This document shows, piece after piece, positions 7,750 through 16,266 of a stretch of 32,740 bases of DNA. Location of the stretch: assembly GCA_900548315.1 (NCBI GenBank), contig URJU01000005.1, forward strand, positions 1-32,740, in the 5' to 3' direction. Source of the stretch: an uncultured Coprococcus sp. (lineage in GTDB: Bacteria; Bacillota; Clostridia; Lachnospirales; Lachnospiraceae). The notes under the pieces are model-generated. The model ran no database searches, was not told the DNA's origin, and saw nothing but the letters and a program-made list of their open reading frames with translations. Within the stretch, counting starts at the first letter, position 1, and every line of letters begins with the position of its first letter. The position numbers and the translations under genes are program-made.

Positions 7750-9264
7750 ATGCTTTATCTTCCAGACAGAGATGAAATGCAGGAGATAGACAGGCGTACC
7801 ATCGAGGAGAGGGGAATTCCCGGTATTCTTTTGATGGAGCGTGCGGCAATATCTATATTGGATGAGATAAATTCAAGAAAGAAAACAATACTTCCAGCTC
7901 AGTCAGAATGTCTTGTGGTAGTGGAAGGCGGCAATAACGGCGGTGATGGGCTGGCTCTTGCCAGACTTCTGGCTCAACAGGGAGATCAAGTGGATGTGTG
8001 TTATATTAATGGGATATCAAGAGTCAGCGAGAACTTTGCTTATCAGCTTGAGATAGTTAGAAAGATGGGAATCAAGGTTACCGATGTGATCCCAAAGAAA
8101 GAATATGATGTGATAGTTGACGGCATATTTGGAGTAGGATTAAAAAGAGATGTGGCAGGAATTTGGAAGGATACTATAGATCAGATGAACAATATTCCTG
8201 GTTTCAAGGTAGCCGTCGATCTTCCGTCCGGAGTCGATGCGACCACAGGCCAGATACTTGGCACGGCATTTGAGGCAGATATGACGGTTACATTTGGACT
8301 AAACAAGAGAGGACTTGTGCTGCATCCTGGCTGTGATGTGGCAGGATTTGTACAAGTCAGAGATATTGGTTTTGCAGAGCGTGAGATAGAGTTCGTTGCG
8401 CCCACCGCATTCACATATGATATATCCGATCTGACACGTATTCCAAAGAGATGTGACAATTCCAACAAGGGAACGTATGGAAAGGTAGCAGTCATTGCAG
8501 GTAGCAGAGATATGTCAGGTGCTGCTGTGTTTGCTGCGGAGGCTGTGTACAGGACTGGGGCAGGACTCGTGAAAGTGTACACACACAGGGATAATAGAAC
8601 TGTCATCGGAACCCAGGTTCCGGAGGCTGTGCTTATGACTTACACTGATGATCAGGAGGCAATGAAATGTGCCAGTGATGCGGTATCGTGGGCGGATGTC
8701 ATTCTTATTGGACCGGGAATAGGCAGATCTCAAGAATCGGAGAAGATGCTGCGCTATGTTATATGCGAGGCTGAGCAGCCACTTGTGATTGATGCGGATG
8801 CACTTAATATAATTGCGGGGAATCGCGGATTGCTGCTCGGACACAGGGCAGAGGTGATCGTGACACCTCATATGGGGGAGATGGCAAGACTTACTGGTAT
8901 ATCTATACCGGAAATAAAAAAGAATATTTTAAAGGTGTGCAAAGACTTTGCCATGGAGTATAATGTTATAGATGTGCTCAAGGATGCCAGAACATGCGTG
9001 AGCAGGGGTGATGACATATATATCAACACATCAGGAAACAATGGCATGTCAACAGCGGGAGCAGGTGATGTACTCACTGGCGTGATAGCCGGATTTATAG
9101 CCACAGGACTTTCGCCGTATGATGCGGCAAAGCTTGGGGTGTTCGTACATGGACTTGCGGGCGATGTGGCGGCTGAGCACATGGGAAAAAATGGAATGAT
9201 AGCCAGGGATATAGTGGATGCCATACCTCAGGTGATAAAAGGAGCGAAATATGAGGAGCTATAG
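7750..9264 (+). CDS. nnr: Bifunctional NAD(P)H-hydrate epimerase / ADP-dependent NAD(P)HX dehydratase
   Basis: This cytoplasmic metabolite-repair enzyme converts damaged NAD(P)H hydrates back to NAD(P)H. The N-terminal YjeF_N epimerase half (about residues 1-215) shows GGNNGGDG at 60-67 and VDLPSGVDATTG. The C-terminal ribokinase-like dehydratase half (about 225-500) shows KGTYGKVAVIAGS, DADALN, VTPHMGEM and the nucleotide-binding NNGMSTAGAGDVL. At 504 residues it matches the fused bacterial form. ATG 7750 follows AAGGAGGAGG closely. It overlaps the next gene, alr, by 14 bases, indicating translational coupling. Confidence 0.95.
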   Translation: MLYLPDRDEMQEIDRRTIEERGIPGILLMERAAISILDEINSRKKTILPAQSECLVVVEGGNNGGDGLALARLLAQQGDQVDVCYINGISRVSENFAYQLEIVRKMGIKVTDVIPKKEYDVIVDGIFGVGLKRDVAGIWKDTIDQMNNIPGFKVAVDLPSGVDATTGQILGTAFEADMTVTFGLNKRGLVLHPGCDVAGFVQVRDIGFAEREIEFVAPTAFTYDISDLTRIPKRCDNSNKGTYGKVAVIAGSRDMSGAAVFAAEAVYRTGAGLVKVYTHRDNRTVIGTQVPEAVLMTYTDDQEAMKCASDAVSWADVILIGPGIGRSQESEKMLRYVICEAEQPLVIDADALNIIAGNRGLLLGHRAEVIVTPHMGEMARLTGISIPEIKKNILKVCKDFAMEYNVIDVLKDARTCVSRGDDIYINTSGNNGMSTAGAGDVLTGVIAGFIATGLSPYDAAKLGVFVHGLAGDVAAEHMGKNGMIARDIVDAIPQVIKGAKYEEL

Positions 9265-10423
9265 TAATTACAACAGAGTACAGGCAGTGATAAATCTTGA
9301 CAACATAAGACATAACGTAGCGGTCATGAAGTCTCTTATTGATAAAGATAAAAAGATGTTGGCGGTAATAAAGGCTGATGCATACGGCCATGGGGCGATA
9401 GAGGTGGCACATGCGCTTGATGATATGGTCGATTTCTATGCAGTGGCATTTATAGACGAGGCAGTGGAACTGAGAATGGCTGGGATAGACAAGCCGATAT
9501 TGATACTCGGCTATACGGATCCGGTTGATTATGAGCTGCTGCTCAAATATGACGTCCGTCCGGCTATATATGATGTAGATAATGCCAGAAAGCTCTCTGA
9601 TGTTGCAGTTAGCATGGGAAAAAAGGCTAAGATACATATAAAGGTCGATACAGGAATGGGAAGAATAGGATTTTCCTGTGATGAAGAGGGCATCAGAAAT
9701 ATAGAGGCAATAAGTAAAATGGCAGGTATTGATATAGAGGGAATATTTACACATTATGCCAAGGCAGATGAACTCGACAAAACCGCCGCAAATGGACAAC
9801 TTGAAAAGTTCAGGTGGATAAACAGACGGTTGGAGGATGAGGGTATACACATACCAGTCAGACATATTTCCAACAGTGCAGGTATCATGGAGATGGACAA
9901 TGCAGACTTTGACATGGTGAGATCAGGTATAGTTACATATGGACTTTATCCATCTGAGGAGGTTGACAAGAGCATAGCAGATCTTAAACCTGCGATGAGC
10001 CTTACCTCAAAGGTCATATTTGTTAAGGATGTGAAGGCAGGAACAGGAATAGGATATGGCTGGTCATACATAGCAGATCATGACATAAAGGTTGCGACAG
10101 TGTCAGCCGGATACGCGGATGGATATCCAAGGGCACAGTCCAATGTTGGACGTGTCATAATACATGGACAGTATGCGCCAATCATAGGCAGGGTGTGCAT
10201 GGATCAGTTCATGGTTGACGTGAGTCACATAAATGGTGTAAAAGTAAGAGATGACGTGATCCTTATCGGTCAGGATGGGGATAAGAAGGTCACGGTGGAA
10301 GAAGTTGCGCAACCGGCCAATAGTTTTAATTATGAGTTGGTATGCAATATATCCAGAAGAGTTCCAAGAACATATATAAGTAATGGTGAGAAACTTGGAC
10401 AGGTAAATTATCTTTTTGACTGA
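9251..10423 (+). CDS. alr: Alanine racemase
   Basis: This PLP-dependent racemase interconverts L- and D-alanine and supplies D-alanine for peptidoglycan. The N-terminal barrel carries the PLP lysine at K41 in VIKADAYGHG. The C-terminal domain has the second catalytic base, the tyrosine in GIGYGWSY, then SAGYADGYPR and VCMDQFMVDV. Its 390 residues are the usual length. ATG 9251 is preceded by AAAGGAG and lies inside the end of the upstream reading frame. The alr-ndoA order that follows is conserved with Bacillus, but the antitoxin gene normally found between them is missing. Confidence 0.96.
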   Translation: MRSYSNYNRVQAVINLDNIRHNVAVMKSLIDKDKKMLAVIKADAYGHGAIEVAHALDDMVDFYAVAFIDEAVELRMAGIDKPILILGYTDPVDYELLLKYDVRPAIYDVDNARKLSDVAVSMGKKAKIHIKVDTGMGRIGFSCDEEGIRNIEAISKMAGIDIEGIFTHYAKADELDKTAANGQLEKFRWINRRLEDEGIHIPVRHISNSAGIMEMDNADFDMVRSGIVTYGLYPSEEVDKSIADLKPAMSLTSKVIFVKDVKAGTGIGYGWSYIADHDIKVATVSAGYADGYPRAQSNVGRVIIHGQYAPIIGRVCMDQFMVDVSHINGVKVRDDVILIGQDGDKKVTVEEVAQPANSFNYELVCNISRRVPRTYISNGEKLGQVNYLFD

Positions 10424-10533
10424 CACTGTTTGTCCGTGAATAACCAAGTCTGATACTGGAAATACTTTTTTTAGAGTGGAATACATATTATATGATAAGG
10501 GGCAGATTATTTTGGAAAGCCGGGGAATCTAAT

Positions 10534-10575
10534 ATGTATGAAACCACATTTATAAAGTATTTATGGGGTGAATAA
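10534..10575 (+). CDS. Possible 13-codon leader ORF upstream of the toxin gene
   Basis: A short frame encoding MYETTFIKYLWGE begins at ATG 10534 with GGGGA seven bases upstream. Its TAA ends two bases before the toxin start. It could couple translation of the toxin gene or be a chance frame. It shows no resemblance to the EndoAI antitoxin. Confidence 0.3.
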   Translation: MYETTFIKYLWGE

Positions 10576-10577
10576 GA

Positions 10578-10922
10578 TTGGTTATCAGACGAGGGGACAT
10601 ATATTATGCAGATTTAAGACCAGTTGTCGGATCGGAACAGGGTGGTATAAGACCTGTGATAGTGGTTCAAAATGAGGCGGGAAATAAGCACAGTTCAACG
10701 GTTATAATAGCAGCAATAACAAGTAAGATGAAGAGACCTAAGCTGCCAACACATATTATGCTGGATTCATCGAGATGTGATATCGCAAAGGATTCAGTGA
10801 TACTTCTTGAGCAGCTTAGGACCATAGACAAACAAAGGCTTAAGGAGAAGGTGTGTCATGTGGATTCAGATGTTCTGAAGAAGGTCGATGAGGCATTGAA
10901 GATCAGCCTTGAGCTTGTGTGA
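10578..10922 (+). CDS. ndoA: MazF/EndoA-type mRNA endoribonuclease toxin
   Basis: This 114-residue protein belongs to the PemK/MazF family of sequence-specific endoribonucleases. The N-terminal RRGDIYYADLRPVVGSEQGG signature is followed by RPVIVVQNEAG and the C-terminal LLEQLRTIDKQRL segment, all closely like Bacillus EndoA. The start is TTG 10578, preceded by GGGGTG at eight bases. In Bacillus the cognate antitoxin EndoAI is encoded immediately upstream. Here only 154 bp separate alr from the toxin and no ORF of antitoxin size fits, so any antitoxin must be encoded elsewhere. Confidence 0.93.
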   Translation: MVIRRGDIYYADLRPVVGSEQGGIRPVIVVQNEAGNKHSSTVIIAAITSKMKRPKLPTHIMLDSSRCDIAKDSVILLEQLRTIDKQRLKEKVCHVDSDVLKKVDEALKISLELV

Positions 10923-10967
10923 TGTACGAAGTATGAATAAAAAGTATGAGGTGATAAGGGCTAAAGT

Positions 10968-11765
10968 ATGAAGATATTTAACAAGAAGTCAGACGAGGAG
11001 AAGGTAGAGGAAGAGATCATATCAATGGTCAACGAGGGAAACGAGCAGGGGCTGATAGAGGATTCGGAGGCTCAGTTCATTACAAATATCTTTGAGTTTA
11101 CTGATAAAGAGAGCAGGGATGTCATGACCGCAAGACTGAATGTCATGGCTGTAGATAAAAGTGCCGGGCTTGATGAGGTCATGGAAATAATGCTTGAAAA
11201 TAACTATTCCAGATATCCGGTTATAGACGGAGATCTCGACAATGTAGTGGGCATAATCTATTTCAAGGATTTTGTGAAGGAATATCTGAAGGACAAAAAA
11301 AAGAAACTTTCCGATATTATGGTGGAGGCGACATTTGTGCATCCGACATACAATATAGCGAAATTGTTCCGTAGGATGCAGACAGCAAAAATACACATGG
11401 TCATTGTGGTGGATGAGTACGGTCAGACAGAAGGCATAGTGACAATGGAGGACATACTGGAGGAGATTGTGGGCAACATATTGGATGAGTATGATGATGC
11501 CAGCGATGATATCAAAAAGCGTGGCGATGTGTACATAGTCAGCGGTAAGGCTGAATTGGACGAGGTCAGCGATGTGCTCGGGATAGAATTCCCAGATGAG
11601 GATTTTCAGACGCTCAATGGTTTTTTGCTCTATGAGCTGGGCAGACTTCCTTATGCTGATGAGGAGATAGAGATAGTATATCAGAATTACAAGTTCACTT
11701 CTCTGTCTGTAAATAACAACATGATAGGTGAGGTAAAGATTACAAAGGTTGAAAAAACACAGTAA
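10968..11765 (+). CDS. CBS-pair / CorC_HlyC domain protein
   Basis: This soluble 265-residue protein has a tandem CBS pair (about residues 45-175, with SRYPVIDGDLDNVVGII and the second repeat ending VDEYGQTEGIVTMEDILEEIVG). A C-terminal CorC_HlyC (transporter-associated) domain follows, roughly 185-260. The N-terminal DUF21/CNNM transmembrane domain of full-length hemolysin-C-like proteins is absent, so it resembles Escherichia coli CorC, linked to magnesium/cobalt efflux. CBS domains usually bind adenine nucleotides. ATG 10968 has an AAGGG seven bases upstream. It is 45 bp after the toxin gene and may be co-transcribed with it. Confidence 0.88.
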   Translation: MKIFNKKSDEEKVEEEIISMVNEGNEQGLIEDSEAQFITNIFEFTDKESRDVMTARLNVMAVDKSAGLDEVMEIMLENNYSRYPVIDGDLDNVVGIIYFKDFVKEYLKDKKKKLSDIMVEATFVHPTYNIAKLFRRMQTAKIHMVIVVDEYGQTEGIVTMEDILEEIVGNILDEYDDASDDIKKRGDVYIVSGKAELDEVSDVLGIEFPDEDFQTLNGFLLYELGRLPYADEEIEIVYQNYKFTSLSVNNNMIGEVKITKVEKTQ

Positions 11766-11777
11766 TAGTGTTAATAT
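11749..11777 (+). promoter_or_regulatory. Sigma-A-like promoter for yebC
   Basis: TTGAAA (11749-11754), a 17-bp spacer and TAATAT (11772-11777) match the vegetative consensus well. The -35 box lies inside the last codons of the upstream CBS gene. The leader before yebC would be about 30 nt. Confidence 0.65.
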
Positions 11778-11814
11778 ACAAAATTAGTAATTAAGAGGAT
11801 AAGGAGAATTAAAG

Positions 11815-12564
11815 ATGTCAGGACATTCAAAATTTGCAAACATCAAACATAAGAAGGAAAAAAATGATGCAGCAAAGGGAAAGATTTTCACGATCATAGG
11901 TAAGGAAATTGTGGTTGCGGTTAAGGAAGGCGGAGCAAATCCTGAGAATAACAGTAAGCTTCGTGATGTAATTGCAAAGGCAAAGGCTAACAACATGCCT
12001 AACGATACGATCAAGCGTGGTATCGAGAGAGCGGCAGGAGATGCCAATTCAGTAAACTATGTAGTGAATACATATGAAGGCTACGGTCCAAGTGGTACCG
12101 CCATCATAGTAGACACTCTTACAGACAACAAGAATAGAACAGCAGCGAATGTGCGTAACTGTTTCACAAAGGGCGGCGGCAATGTAGGAACAACAGGCTG
12201 CGTGTCGTATATGTTTGATCATAAAGGTCAGATCATCATCGCAAAGGAAGACTGTGACATGGATGCAGATGACATAATGATGATGGCACTCGATGCAGGG
12301 GCTGAAGACTTCTCAGATGAGGATGACAGCTACGAGATAATCACAGCACCGGAGGATTTCTCACAGGTAAGAGAGAGCCTTGAGAAAGAGGGTATCAAGA
12401 TGGCTGAGGCTGAGCTTACAATGATCCCACAGAATTATGTAGATATAACAGATCCTGAGGTTGTAAAGAAATTTACAAGGATTATCGATATGCTTGAGGA
12501 GGATGATGATGTGCAGGCTGTATATCATAACGCGAACCTTCCGGAAGAGGAAGACGAGGACTGA
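11815..12564 (+). CDS. yebC: YebC/PmpR (TACO1) family protein
   Basis: This is a 249-residue member of the conserved YebC family. It starts with the family signature MSGHSKFANIKHKKEKNDAA and continues with KLRDVIAKAKANNMPNDTI, YEGYGPSGTAIIVD and GGNVGTTGCVSYMF. The family has been described as transcriptional regulators and, more recently, as ribosome-associated factors that relieve translational stalling; the sequence does not settle which applies here. ATG 11815 follows AAGGAG. The gene has its own promoter and a hairpin downstream, so it is probably monocistronic. Confidence 0.95.
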   Translation: MSGHSKFANIKHKKEKNDAAKGKIFTIIGKEIVVAVKEGGANPENNSKLRDVIAKAKANNMPNDTIKRGIERAAGDANSVNYVVNTYEGYGPSGTAIIVDTLTDNKNRTAANVRNCFTKGGGNVGTTGCVSYMFDHKGQIIIAKEDCDMDADDIMMMALDAGAEDFSDEDDSYEIITAPEDFSQVRESLEKEGIKMAEAELTMIPQNYVDITDPEVVKKFTRIIDMLEEDDDVQAVYHNANLPEEEDED

Positions 12565-12588
12565 TACCGGTCTGTTTAATTGAACTCG

Positions 12589-12632
12589 AAATAGGACTCC
12601 CACGTTCCGTATGAGGTGTGGGAGTCCTATTT
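12589..12632 (+). terminator. Hairpin terminator after yebC
   Basis: A perfect 15-bp inverted repeat, AAATAGGACTCCCAC (12589-12603) and its complement at 12618-12632, encloses a 14-nt loop. The U-tract is short (CCTATTTATGATTT), so termination may be partial and the hairpin might also act as an attenuator for the ABC genes beyond it. Confidence 0.75.
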
Positions 12633-12670
12633 ATGATTTGGGTACAAAATATAAGTTGTTAGGAGAAGAG

Positions 12671-14404
12671 ATGAAGGGAATACTTAGATATTTGAGAGAC
12701 TACAAAAAAGAGTCCATACTCGCCCCGCTGTTCAAGATGCTGGAGGCTACCTTTGAGCTGCTCATCCCTGTTGTTATGGCAAATGTCATAGATGTGGGTA
12801 TAGCGGGAAGAGACATAGGTTACGTTGTGCGCATGTGTCTCCTTATGATACTTTTAGGAATTATCGGTCTGGTGTGTTCTATCACCGCACAGTACTTTTC
12901 AGCCAAGGCTGCAACTGGCTTTGGAACGGCACTTCGAAATGATCTTTTCAGACATATCACATCACTTTCGTATACAGAGATAGACAGCATAGGTACGTCA
13001 ACACTGCTCACCCGAATGACCAGTGATACAAACCAGGTGCAGACCGGAGTCAATATGGTGCTCAGATTATTTCTGCGGTCTCCGTTCATAGTGTTTGGTG
13101 CTATGATCATGTCATTTACCATAGATGTGAAGTCTGCAATGACTTTCGTGGTAACTATTCCAGCTCTGTCGATCGTGGTATTTGGAGTTATGGCACTCAG
13201 CATTCCACTGTTCAAGAAGGTTCAGACCAGGCTTGACAGAGTTACGCTGCTCACCCGTGAAGGTCTTGAGGGAGCCAGAGTAATCAGAGCGTTCAACAGG
13301 CAGGACAAGGAGTTTAAGGAATTTGACAAGTCAACAGATGATCTTATGAAGTTTCAGCTGCTTGCGGGACGCATATCAGCGTTTATGAATCCTGTAACAT
13401 ATGTCATAATAAATCTCTCAACTGCGGCTATCATATGGATTGCAGCTGGACAGACTGATGCGGGAATCATCACTCAGGGTAAGGTTGTTGCACTGGTAAA
13501 CTACATGTCGCAGATACTTGTGGAACTTATAAAGCTGGCAAATCTTATAGTGACAATCACAAAGGCGGTTGCGTGTGCAAGAAGAATAAATGCTGTCATG
13601 GAAAAGCAGCCATCTATAACAGACGGAGATGGACAGGCGGCAGCCGGCGGCAGGTCGGTGAAGGTAAGTTTCAGGGAGGCAAATCTCAGATATGCAGGTG
13701 CCGGAGCGGACTCACTGTCTGATATAACGTTTGACGTTGCACCGGGAGAGACCGTTGGAATCATAGGAGGCACGGGTTCAGGTAAGAGTTCTCTTGTCAA
13801 CATGATACCCAGATTTTATGATGCGAGTCAGGGAAATGTGTATGTCGATGGAATTGATGTAAAAGATTACACCTTGGATGAACTCAGACATAAGGTAGGC
13901 GTAGTGCCACAGAAGGCTGTGTTGTTTGCGGGAACCATAGCTGACAACATAAGATGGGGCAAGCAGGATGCTACAGAGTCAGAGATAAATGAGGCTCTTG
14001 AGATCGCACAGGCAAAGGAGTTTGTAGATGGCAAGGAAAATGGCATCAATTTCAAGATAACCCAGGGCGGAAAGAATCTGTCAGGCGGACAGAAACAGAG
14101 ACTTACAATCGCGAGAGCGGTTGTGAGAAAGCCAGAGATATTGATACTGGACGACAGTGCCTCGGCACTTGATTTTGCAACCGATGCAGCTCTTCGAAAA
14201 GCTATAAGGGAAAAGACAAAGGGAATGACTGTGTTCCTTGTGTCCCAGAGGGCTTCTACGATAATGAATTCGGACAAGATCATTGTCATGGATGATGGTC
14301 AGATTGCTGGAATAGGAACTCATAGACAGCTGCTTTCTAACTGCGAGGTATACAGGGAGATTTGTCAGTCACAGCTTTCGGAGGAGGAACTGGCTCATGA
14401 GTAA
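12671..14404 (+). CDS. ABC exporter half-transporter with degenerate ATP site (first subunit)
   Basis: This 577-residue exporter has an N-terminal six-helix membrane domain (about 1-320) and a C-terminal nucleotide-binding domain. Walker A is GGTGSGKSS near 366, and the signature LSGGQ near 470 is canonical. The Walker B region reads LILDDS, with Ser496 where the catalytic glutamate should be, and the switch histidine is replaced by Gln526 (VSQR). That pattern marks the degenerate subunit of heterodimeric exporters such as BmrC/BmrD and TM287/288. ATG 12671 is supported by AGGAGA; an upstream in-frame ATG lies in the terminator hairpin. The gene overlaps its partner by eight bases. The substrate is unknown; multidrug export is typical. 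Confidence 0.93.
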   Translation: MKGILRYLRDYKKESILAPLFKMLEATFELLIPVVMANVIDVGIAGRDIGYVVRMCLLMILLGIIGLVCSITAQYFSAKAATGFGTALRNDLFRHITSLSYTEIDSIGTSTLLTRMTSDTNQVQTGVNMVLRLFLRSPFIVFGAMIMSFTIDVKSAMTFVVTIPALSIVVFGVMALSIPLFKKVQTRLDRVTLLTREGLEGARVIRAFNRQDKEFKEFDKSTDDLMKFQLLAGRISAFMNPVTYVIINLSTAAIIWIAAGQTDAGIITQGKVVALVNYMSQILVELIKLANLIVTITKAVACARRINAVMEKQPSITDGDGQAAAGGRSVKVSFREANLRYAGAGADSLSDITFDVAPGETVGIIGGTGSGKSSLVNMIPRFYDASQGNVYVDGIDVKDYTLDELRHKVGVVPQKAVLFAGTIADNIRWGKQDATESEINEALEIAQAKEFVDGKENGINFKITQGGKNLSGGQKQRLTIARAVVRKPEILILDDSASALDFATDAALRKAIREKTKGMTVFLVSQRASTIMNSDKIIVMDDGQIAGIGTHRQLLSNCEVYREICQSQLSEEELAHE

Positions 14405-16157
14405 AGAAAAAGGAAACATATCAGTAAATAAAAAAACAATACTCAGAATATTGAAGTATATAAAGAGATACAGATTTCTGGTGGTTCTCTCACTCATATG
14501 TGCAGCCGTGTCAGTGGTTCTTACTCTGTATGCACCTATTATAATGGGACATGCAGTCGACAAGGTGGTTGGACCTGGAAATGTGGATTTTGCCGGGCTT
14601 AAGGTAATGCTGGCAAAGCTTGTGGTGGTTGTGCTGATAACGGCTGTTGCACAGTGGATAATGAATGTACTGAACAACAGGATCACATACAAGGTTGTAA
14701 ATGATGTCAGGACAAAGGCGTATGAGAAACTTGGCAACCTGCCGCTTTCATATGTTGATTCACATACACACGGGGATATAGTCAGCAGGATAATAGCTGA
14801 TGTAGATCAGTTCTCAGATGGACTTCTGATGGGATTTACACAGCTCTTTACGGGAGTCATGACGATAGTTGGAACACTATGTTTCATGGTTTCAATCAAC
14901 TGGATCATTGCTCTGGTCGTTGTGTGTATCACACCTGTTTCGCTGTTCGTAGCCTCGTTTATAGCAAAGAGAACATACAGCATGTTTAAAAAGCAGGCTG
15001 AGATAAAGGGAGAACTCACATCACTTGTAAATGAAATGGTGGAGAACCAGAAGGTAGTGACTGCATTTTCCATGGAAGATGAGACTTGTGACAGATTTCA
15101 GGAGATCAATGGAAGACTAAATGTGGCAGGACTTCAGGCAACATTCTTCTCATCGATAACAAACCCTAGTACGAGATTTGTCAACAGTTTAGTGTATACA
15201 GGTGTTGGAATCATAGGTGCCATAACGGCGATAAAGGGCTTTATATCAGTCGGACAGCTCACAAGTTTTCTGAGTTATGCCAACCAGTACACAAAGCCGT
15301 TCAACGAGATATCAGGTGTCGTAACGGAGCTTCAGAATGCGCTGGCATCAGCCGCCAGAGTATTTGAGTTGATAGATGAGGATGCAGAGGTGGCAGACCC
15401 TTCCAATGCACATGAGCTCACAGATGTACATGGTGAAGTCAATCTTAAGAATGTTGACTTCTCATACAACAAAGATGTGGAACTTATAAAGAATCTCAAC
15501 CTGAATGTAAAGGATGGACAGAGGATAGCGATAGTAGGACCTACTGGATGTGGTAAGAGCACGGTCATCAATCTGCTCATGAGATTCTATGATGTGGATG
15601 CAGGAAGTATTTCTGTAGACGGATACGATATAAGAGAGGTGACCAGAAAGAGTCTTCGCGGCAATTACGGAATGGTACTTCAGGAGACATGGCTAAAGAG
15701 TGGGACTATCAAGGATAACATAGCATATGGAAGACCGGATGCGACCGATGAGGAGATCATAGAGGCTGCAAAGCAGTCCCATGCCCACAGTTTCATAAAG
15801 AGACTTCCAGAAGGCTACAACACATTTATAACGGAGGACGGCGGCAATCTGTCACAGGGACAGAAACAGCTGCTCTGTATAACCAGAGTTATGCTTGATC
15901 TTCCGCCTATGCTCATATTGGATGAGGCTACATCATCCATAGATACAAGAACTGAGATAAGGATACAGAGAGCGTTTGCAAAGATGATGAAGGGCAGGAC
16001 GAGCTTTGTGGTGGCTCACCGACTATCCACCATTAAAGAGTCCGATGTGATCCTGGTCATGAAGGATGGACATATCATAGAACAAGGAAATCACGAGACA
16101 CTGCTTGCAAAAAATGGTTTCTATACGAATCTGTACAATTCACAGTTTGCAAGATAA
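14397..16157 (+). CDS. ABC exporter half-transporter, catalytic subunit
   Basis: This 586-residue partner has six membrane helices in the first 330 residues, then a nucleotide-binding domain with Walker A GPTGCGKST, an altered signature LSQGQ near 485, the catalytic Glu510 in LILDEATSSID and the switch His541 in VAHR. Paired with the preceding subunit, its intact Walker A/B and His face the canonical LSGGQ of that subunit, giving one active and one degenerate ATP site. ATG 14397 is preceded by GGAGGAGG and overlaps the upstream stop, indicating balanced translation. The substrate cannot be inferred. Confidence 0.94.
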   Translation: MSKEKGNISVNKKTILRILKYIKRYRFLVVLSLICAAVSVVLTLYAPIIMGHAVDKVVGPGNVDFAGLKVMLAKLVVVVLITAVAQWIMNVLNNRITYKVVNDVRTKAYEKLGNLPLSYVDSHTHGDIVSRIIADVDQFSDGLLMGFTQLFTGVMTIVGTLCFMVSINWIIALVVVCITPVSLFVASFIAKRTYSMFKKQAEIKGELTSLVNEMVENQKVVTAFSMEDETCDRFQEINGRLNVAGLQATFFSSITNPSTRFVNSLVYTGVGIIGAITAIKGFISVGQLTSFLSYANQYTKPFNEISGVVTELQNALASAARVFELIDEDAEVADPSNAHELTDVHGEVNLKNVDFSYNKDVELIKNLNLNVKDGQRIAIVGPTGCGKSTVINLLMRFYDVDAGSISVDGYDIREVTRKSLRGNYGMVLQETWLKSGTIKDNIAYGRPDATDEEIIEAAKQSHAHSFIKRLPEGYNTFITEDGGNLSQGQKQLLCITRVMLDLPPMLILDEATSSIDTRTEIRIQRAFAKMMKGRTSFVVAHRLSTIKESDVILVMKDGHIIEQGNHETLLAKNGFYTNLYNSQFAR

Positions 16158-16182
16158 TATACAATTTAATACGAAATTATTT

Positions 16183-16207
16183 GAAAGCTTGCCACTGGCA
16201 GGCTTTC
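16183..16207. repeat. Inverted repeat overlapping the argD promoter
   Basis: GAAAGCTTGCC (16183-16193) and GGCAGGCTTTC (16197-16207) form an 11-bp dyad with a 3-nt centre and one G-T pair. It covers the -35 box and part of the spacer of the promoter below, so it could be an operator. It could also serve as a weak terminator for the ABC genes, although no T-run follows. Confidence 0.6.
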
Positions 16208-16217
16208 TGTATATAAT
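16189..16217 (+). promoter_or_regulatory. Sigma-A-like promoter for the argD-queF-folC group
   Basis: TTGCCA (16189-16194), a 17-bp spacer and a perfect TATAAT (16212-16217) lie 50 bp before the aminotransferase start. This is one of the best vegetative promoter matches in the window, and it is embedded in an inverted repeat. Confidence 0.65.
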
Positions 16218-16266
16218 AAATGCGGAACAATTACCTAAACTAGGGAGAACGTCAAAGGAGAGTAAG

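Noticed and set aside
9095..9865. 256-codon minus-strand frame across nnr/alr
   Set aside because: It is antisense to two confidently identified enzymes, and its Cys/Tyr/Ser/Ile-rich composition is typical of shadow frames.
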